A DNA stretch of 18,848 nucleotides. Origin: Gaiellasilicea sp035575835. GTDB taxonomy: Bacteria > Actinomycetota > Thermoleophilia > Gaiellales > Gaiellaceae. A program made the position numbers and the translations under genes. Position 1 is the first letter of the stretch; every line of letters begins with the position of its first letter. Under the pieces are notes generated by a model, which worked only from the letters and a program-made list of their open reading frames with translations, was not told the DNA's origin and made no database searches. The stretch spans positions 1-18,848 of the forward strand of contig DATLXM010000121.1 of the NCBI GenBank assembly GCA_035575835.1, in the 5' to 3' direction. Positions 14,808 through 18,848 of the stretch are shown in pieces.

Positions 14808-16408
14808 CACGGCATCGGCGTCGCGGCGGCCGCGAGCGCCTCCTCGCTGTCGGAGACCTCGACCACCGGGATCCCGAGCGTACGGGCCGCCCGCATCGCG
14901 GCCCGGTGCTGGAACCGCTCGCGCCGTCCCATCACTCGGCCGAGATCGAGCACGAGACCGACCTCCGCGAGGGGTCCGAGGAAGTCGTCCGCCACCGTCG
15001 GTCGACCACCTCGGCGCTGGCGTCGCGCGTTCACGAGCAGCCGAGCGGCGCGCCAGAGGACTGCCGGCCGCGAGACGCTGCCGCCTTCGAGAACGTAGCG
15101 GCGAGCACCCGGCACCGAGCGGTAGCCCTCGTTGGCGCTCGCCGCGCCGACGTAGGCCGGCTCGATGTCGGGTACTGCCTCGCAGACCGCCGCGGCGAGG
15201 TCGGCGAGCGTGTCCTCGTCGGCTCCCGCGAGCAGGACGAGCGGCTGCGGCGCAACCTCGACGCCGAGCGTGACGGGGGCGCCGAACCAGCGCACGTGCT
15301 CGTGCAGGAGATCGAGCTCGAGCACGTACGACCCTGGCCGAACGGGCGCCGTCACGTCGACCGGAACGAGCGAGGTCTCGCCCGGGCGCACCGCGTGTGG
15401 GAACGGCGTCCGCAGCCCGTCCCCGACGACGACGCTGCCATCCGGCGCCCGCCAGCGGTAGCTGACGCGGATCTGCGGGGAGCCGAGCGTGCCTGGCGGC
15501 CACGTGTGTGTGCCCTCGTTCGCGACCTCGACGTCGAGCGCGGCGGTCTCACGGGCAGCGAGGGAGAGTCGATCCCGGAGTGGACGTAGGCGGGCCCGAT
15601 ACAGCTCCGGCGTCGCGGGCCGCCCGTGCCAGTGCAGGTCGACCTCGATCCGGGTCGCGCGGCGCAGGTCATCCGGGGGAGATGTCGGCTCACCCCAGGG
15701 GTCGCCGGCGAGCGCCGCCTCGATCTGTCTCGCATCCTCGTCCGGCACCGATGCAAGCGCAATCCCAGTCCGGTTCTCCGGCAAGTAGAAGGCGTGGTTG
15801 AGCGGCAGGCCGGCGACCCGCTTCCCCGGGAGCACGCGTTCGTAGCGGCTGGATTTGTCGCGCCGCCGCTCGAGCGGGTTGAGGAGGAGATCGGTGTGGT
15901 AGATCGGCGCCTCGACGTAGCGACGCGGTCCTACTGCTTCGATCGGCCAGTGCGTGATCCCGGGGAACCAGAGCAGCGCAGGGTCGTTGCGGACGAGCCG
16001 GAGCTGGTAGTCGGGGTACCAGGGCGGGTCGTCGAGGAGCGAACGCGCATCGCGGTGGAGCCACCGCCGCGTCAGCCAGTAATGCGTCACATCGCGCGCC
16101 TGGATCAGCGCCTCGAGCTCGGCCAGAAGACGTCTCGAGACGATCTCGTCGTCATCCAGCCAGAGGATCCAATCGCCGCGGCAGAGCGCGTGCACCCAGC
16201 CGACCGGCCGGTCGACGGGATCCTCGTACGGATAGAGCACGAGCTCGTCCGCAACGTCGACGAGCGGCCCGAGCAGCGTGGGATCGATCCGGTCGTCCAC
16301 GGCAACGACGATCTCGTCGGCGACGGCGCGGAGGAGGCCGAGTTGGAGCGCCACGCGGCGACTCGGCCCGCGCGTGATGCAGCAGACCGACAGGGTCGGC
16401 GGACTCAC
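14804..16408 (-). CDS. Family 2 glycosyltransferase fused to an Ig-like domain and an unrecognised C-terminal domain
   Basis: The 534-residue protein opens with a GT-A fold: LSVCCITRGPSRRVALQLGL, then DEIVVAVDDRID, and GDWILWLDDDEIV with the metal-binding LDDDE at about residues 84-88. RRWLHRD, PDYQLRLVRN and the His in ITHWPIEAVG resemble GT2 members acting on surface glycans. Residues about 280-388 form an Ig-like beta sandwich (VEVANEGTHTW, VSYRW, DGLRTP, RPGET, PGSYVLELDLLHEH) also present in the orphan at 10972. Residues about 389-534 look alpha/beta (VLLAGADEDTLADLAAAVCE; VLDLGRVMGRRERFQHRAAM) but match no family I know. The GTG start lies 4 bp after the wzm stop, so the two are probably co-translated. 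No membrane segment is visible, so it likely acts on the cytoplasmic face. Confidence 0.85.
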   Translation of the reverse strand: MSPPTLSVCCITRGPSRRVALQLGLLRAVADEIVVAVDDRIDPTLLGPLVDVADELVLYPYEDPVDRPVGWVHALCRGDWILWLDDDEIVSRRLLAELEALIQARDVTHYWLTRRWLHRDARSLLDDPPWYPDYQLRLVRNDPALLWFPGITHWPIEAVGPRRYVEAPIYHTDLLLNPLERRRDKSSRYERVLPGKRVAGLPLNHAFYLPENRTGIALASVPDEDARQIEAALAGDPWGEPTSPPDDLRRATRIEVDLHWHGRPATPELYRARLRPLRDRLSLAARETAALDVEVANEGTHTWPPGTLGSPQIRVSYRWRAPDGSVVVGDGLRTPFPHAVRPGETSLVPVDVTAPVRPGSYVLELDLLHEHVRWFGAPVTLGVEVAPQPLVLLAGADEDTLADLAAAVCEAVPDIEPAYVGAASANEGYRSVPGARRYVLEGGSVSRPAVLWRAARLLVNARRQRRGGRPTVADDFLGPLAEVGLVLDLGRVMGRRERFQHRAAMRAARTLGIPVVEVSDSEEALAAAATPMPW

Positions 16409-16412
16409 CGAT

Positions 16413-17213
16413 TCAGACTTCGACCGCGACGCGATCGTCGACGCGGCTGAAGACGAAGGCGCCGAGCGCGAGCGCGAGCAGCGCCGAGACAGCGAGATAG
16501 ATCGTGTCTCCGGCGGAGGGGACGGTGCCGAAGAAGAGCGGATCGCGTACCGCCTCGATCGCGGGGGTGAGCGGGTTGCCCCAGTGGAGCACGTCGACCA
16601 CGCGGGGGTGGTCGCTGACCGCCGGGATTCCCTCGAGCGAATAGAGGACCGGGGTCAGGAAGAACCAGGGCAGGAGGAGCGCGGAGACGAGATGCTCGAC
16701 GTCCCGGTAGAGCGCGTTCAACGAAGCGACTGCGAGCGAGAGACCGGCAACGAGGCAGATCGCGAGCGCCGCGAGCGGGATCGCGAGCCAGACCGTGTCG
16801 CGCGCGGCCGGCACGTAGGCAAGGCTGAGCGCGGCCACGATCGCGAGCATCACCGCGAAGCCCACCAGCTGGGTCGCCACCACCGAGAGCGGCACGAGCT
16901 GGCGCGGGAAGCGCACCTTGCGGATCAGGTTGGCGTTCTCGATCAGGCTGCGCGAGGCCGCCTGGAGCGAGGTGGCGAAGAACACCCAGACGGGGAGGCC
17001 GGCGAGCAGGAAGAGCCAGTAGTGCTCGTAGTCGGCCGCCTGGATCTTCAGCATCACCGAGAAGACGAGCAGGTAGACGAGCATCAGCATCACCGGGTGC
17101 GCGAGCGACCAGAGGAGGCCGAGCGCTGAGCCCTTGTACTTCGAGCGCAGGTCGCGCCGGAAGAGGCTGCCGAAGAGCTCGCGGTAGCGATAGAGGTCGA
17201 GGTAGGTCGACAC
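16413..17213 (-). CDS. wzm: ABC-2 type polysaccharide export permease (Wzm/TagG-like)
   Basis: The 266-residue integral membrane protein would form the channel half of a glycan exporter. The N-terminus is amphipathic (YRYRELFGSLFRRDLRSKYK), as in Wzm and TagG, then GSALGLLWSLAHPVMLMLVY leads into about six hydrophobic segments. The block ENANLIRKVRFPRQLVPLS and LNALYRDVEHLVSALLLPWF followed by TPVLYSLEGIP are typical of the ABC-2 polysaccharide family. The GTG at 17213 was chosen as the first start before the conserved N-terminus, with AAAGGG about 6 nt upstream. It heads the operon wzm - GT2/Ig - SDR - aminotransferase - methyltransferase. No ATPase is in this operon. The only Wzt-like ATPase in the window lies in the heme operon at 9032-7830. 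Confidence 0.93.
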   Translation of the reverse strand: MSTYLDLYRYRELFGSLFRRDLRSKYKGSALGLLWSLAHPVMLMLVYLLVFSVMLKIQAADYEHYWLFLLAGLPVWVFFATSLQAASRSLIENANLIRKVRFPRQLVPLSVVATQLVGFAVMLAIVAALSLAYVPAARDTVWLAIPLAALAICLVAGLSLAVASLNALYRDVEHLVSALLLPWFFLTPVLYSLEGIPAVSDHPRVVDVLHWGNPLTPAIEAVRDPLFFGTVPSAGDTIYLAVSALLALALGAFVFSRVDDRVAVEV

Positions 17214-17224
17214 GCGTGCCCTTT

Positions 17225-17230
17225 AGTCTA
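17225..17230 (-). promoter_or_regulatory. Putative -10 element (TAGACT) of the wzm operon
   Basis: On the minus strand TAGACT lies 11 nt before the wzm GTG. AAAGGG in the gap could act as a weak ribosome binding site on a short leader. It matches the TAGnCT pattern found at the cofC, hemE and two plus-strand gene heads. Confidence 0.4.
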
Positions 17231-17265
17231 GGGCTCGTGTCCCCACACAAAGCCCTAACCGGGCT
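17231..17265. other. Two alternative hairpins sharing one arm in the divergent wzm / fusion-gene gap
   Basis: GGGCT at 17231-17235 can pair with AGCCC at 17251-17255, with GTGT/ACAC extending the stem around a small C-rich loop. The same AGCCC can instead pair with GGGCT at 17261-17265 across five bases. The structure lies between the two proposed -10 elements, so it would be upstream of both transcripts. It may be an operator or a chance GC-rich palindrome. Confidence 0.3.
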
Positions 17266-17269
17266 TCCG

Positions 17270-17275
17270 TACCCT
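17270..17275 (+). promoter_or_regulatory. Putative -10 element (TACCCT) for the phosphosugar transferase fusion
   Basis: TACCCT ends 8 nt before the GTG at 17284 and fits the TAnnnT consensus for a leaderless transcript. No Shine-Dalgarno sequence is visible before the GTG, which supports leaderless initiation. Confidence 0.35.
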
Positions 17276-17283
17276 TTCCGCTC

Positions 17284-18848
17284 GTGAGCGCGGCCGTCAC
17301 GATCGCGGCCTTCCCGGTCGCGGCCCTCGTCCTCTGGACGCTCCTCCACTCTGCTCTCGGCGGACGGGCCCTGGGCGAGCGGCTCGTCGCGGTCCCGACG
17401 GGCGAGCGCTGGCACGAGCGCGCGACGCCGAGCTTCGGCGGCGTCGGGATCTTCTTCGGCTTCGCAGCGGGGATCCTGCTCGCGGTCGCGGTGGGTGCCG
17501 TGGACGCGAGCTCGGAGATCCTCGGCGTGCTCGCCGGCGCAACGCTCCTCTTCGCGGCCGGGCTCGCGGACGACCTCTGGACGCTCAGACCGATCGCGAA
17601 GCTCGGCGCCCAGTTCGGCGCCGCCGCGATCGTGCTCGCGAGCGGGCTCTCCGTCGAGCTCGTCTCGAACGACGTGCTCGCCGTCGCGCTCGCGCTCGTC
17701 TGGCTCGTCGGGATCACGAACGCGTTCAACCTGCTCGACAACATGGACGGGCTCGCGGCGACCCTCGCGGCGATCGCCTGCGCCTACTACGCGCTCGACG
17801 CCGTGACCGAGCACCCGAACCGGGTCGCGCTCGTGCTCGCGCTCTCGCTGGGCCTGGCCTGCGTCGGCTTCCTCCCATTCAACCTCCGGCCCGGCCGCGC
17901 CGCCGCGGTCTTCATGGGCGACTCGGGCAGCCAGGTGCTCGGGTTCACCCTCGCCGCGCTCGCGCTCTCCTCGAGCTGGAAGGTCGCGGGGACGACGGTG
18001 ACGACGATCCTGCTGCCGCTCCTCGTCCTCGCCGTGCCGATCCTCGACACCACGCTCGTGACGATCGTCCGGCTGCTCGAGCGCCGGCCCGTGACCCAGG
18101 GCGGCCGCGACCACAGCTCGCACCGGCTCGTCTACCACGGCCTCTCGGAGCGGCGAGCCGTCGCACTCCTCGCCGCCGTCGCGACCGCCGTGGGTGCGAC
18201 CGGCGTCGCCTACAACATCCTCGACGAGCCGCGAGTGACGATCTTCGGCGTCCTACTCACCTTCGTCCTCCTCGTACAGTTCGCGAGCGTCCTCGCCGAC
18301 CTCGAGGAGCGCAGTCGCCGGGGCGACACGGAGACCGGGCTTCCGATCCGCGCGCTCGTGCAGCCGCGCCGGCTCGTGGAGGTGCTCGCCGACTTCGCCG
18401 CGATCCTCGTCTCGTTCACGGTCGCCTACCTCCTGCTCGTGGACGGTCTCGGCACCGGCTACCAGCGCCAGATCTACCTCGCGGCCCTGCCGATCCTGCT
18501 CGGAACGCGCTACGTCGCCTACGTCGCATTCGTCGTCTATCGGCGAATCTGGCGCTTCGCGGGCGCCCGTGATCTCTCCTCGCTGGCTGCCGCGACCTTC
18601 CTCTCGGCCGCGATCGCGCTCGGCCTGCTCGTGGCGACGCGGCCCTTGAAGGAGTTTCCGTGGCAGATCTTCGTCGTCGACGCGCTCCTCTGCTTCGTGC
18701 TCGTGGCCGCGTCGAGACTGGCGCTCCGCGCGCTCCCCGAGCTCCGCGACCGCGCCGGCAAGCGCGTCCTGATCGTCGGCGCCGGGCGTTCCGGCCGCAG
18801 CCTGGCCCGCGAGCTCCAGGAGACTGCAGGCGAGCGCGTGATCGGCTT
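17284..18848 (+). CDS. Fusion of a MraY/WecA-type phosphosugar transferase with a FlaA1/CapD-type protein; C-terminus beyond window
   Basis: About 521 residues are visible, in frame to the right edge. Residues 1 to about 320 form a polytopic polyprenyl-phosphate sugar-1-phosphate transferase (MraY/WecA/TagO). The family motifs are LADDLWTLRPIAKLGAQ (about 94-110), NAFNLLDNMDGLA (about 146-158), FMGDSGSQVLGF (about 209) and the His-rich loop DHSSHRLVYHGLSERR (about 276). A charged linker with EERSRRGDTETGLPIRA (about 339-355) follows. Then come about four more membrane segments and KRVLIVGAGRSGRSLAREL (about 492 on), which match the N-terminus and first nucleotide-binding fold of FlaA1/CapD/PglF enzymes that make 4-keto-6-deoxy or epimerised UDP-sugars. 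One protein could therefore make a UDP-sugar and load it onto undecaprenyl phosphate; this is inference, since the catalytic part lies outside. It diverges from wzm, with 70 bp between starts. Confidence 0.88.
   Translation, partial: MSAAVTIAAFPVAALVLWTLLHSALGGRALGERLVAVPTGERWHERATPSFGGVGIFFGFAAGILLAVAVGAVDASSEILGVLAGATLLFAAGLADDLWTLRPIAKLGAQFGAAAIVLASGLSVELVSNDVLAVALALVWLVGITNAFNLLDNMDGLAATLAAIACAYYALDAVTEHPNRVALVLALSLGLACVGFLPFNLRPGRAAAVFMGDSGSQVLGFTLAALALSSSWKVAGTTVTTILLPLLVLAVPILDTTLVTIVRLLERRPVTQGGRDHSSHRLVYHGLSERRAVALLAAVATAVGATGVAYNILDEPRVTIFGVLLTFVLLVQFASVLADLEERSRRGDTETGLPIRALVQPRRLVEVLADFAAILVSFTVAYLLLVDGLGTGYQRQIYLAALPILLGTRYVAYVAFVVYRRIWRFAGARDLSSLAAATFLSAAIALGLLVATRPLKEFPWQIFVVDALLCFVLVAASRLALRALPELRDRAGKRVLIVGAGRSGRSLARELQETAGERVIG

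Noticed and set aside
16405..18138. 577-codon open frame on the minus strand across wzm and the fusion gene
   Set aside because: It crosses the divergent promoter region and yields highly charged Glu/Arg repeats. Both real genes have strong family motifs in other frames.
1..18848. Search for tRNA, rRNA, CRISPR repeats, insertion sequences, attachment sites and intrinsic terminators
   Set aside because: None seen by eye. Apart from the palindrome near 17231 there is hardly any intergenic DNA, and no stem followed by a T run was found at gene ends.

Overview
The window is a gene-dense, very GC-rich stretch in which most codons end in G or C and GTG starts are common. It carries an F420 biosynthesis operon, two heme genes and a surface-polysaccharide export locus. 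This combination points to an actinobacterial chromosome, possibly class Thermoleophilia. The lineage is inferred from gene content, since no rRNA gene is present. Almost no DNA is non-coding, and I saw no tRNA, rRNA, CRISPR array, transposase or integrase.

Layout. (1) Positions 1-1718, minus: the start of a multi-PAS sensor histidine kinase that runs off the left edge. (2) 1811-3114, plus: a 77-residue orphan protein, then a sarcosine-oxidase-type flavoenzyme broken by a frameshift. (3) 5953-3083, minus: a four-gene F420 operon, cofC-cofD-npdG-cofE. (4) 5977-7579, plus: a PolX-type protein with an intact PHP phosphoesterase but an apparently dead polymerase palm, plus a one-base frameshift. 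(5) 10950-7576, minus: hemE-hemH-wzt-orphan, an operon joining late heme synthesis to the ATPase of a polysaccharide exporter. (6) 10972-11784, plus: an orphan protein with an Ig-like domain. (7) 17213-11747, minus: wzm - glycosyltransferase/Ig-like protein - SDR epimerase - DegT aminotransferase - methyltransferase, a polysaccharide operon. (8) 17284 to the right edge, plus: a MraY/WecA-type phosphosugar transferase fused to the start of a FlaA1/CapD-type nucleotide-sugar enzyme.

How it fits together. Regions 5 to 8 look like one dispersed glycoconjugate system. The fusion protein would make the nucleotide sugar and load it onto the lipid carrier. The SDR, aminotransferase, methyltransferase and GT2 would tailor and extend the glycan. 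Wzm and Wzt would export it, Wzt probably recognising the glycan through its C-terminal beta-sandwich. Two further proteins share another Ig-like domain. The least familiar parts are this shared domain, the fusion enzyme, the SDR lacking the usual catalytic Tyr, and the placement of wzt in a heme operon.

Expression signals. Nine same-strand gene junctions overlap by exactly 4 bp (ATGA or GTGA). Several operon heads carry a TAGnCT or TACCCT hexamer 6-11 nt before the start codon, as expected for -10 elements of leaderless or nearly leaderless mRNAs.
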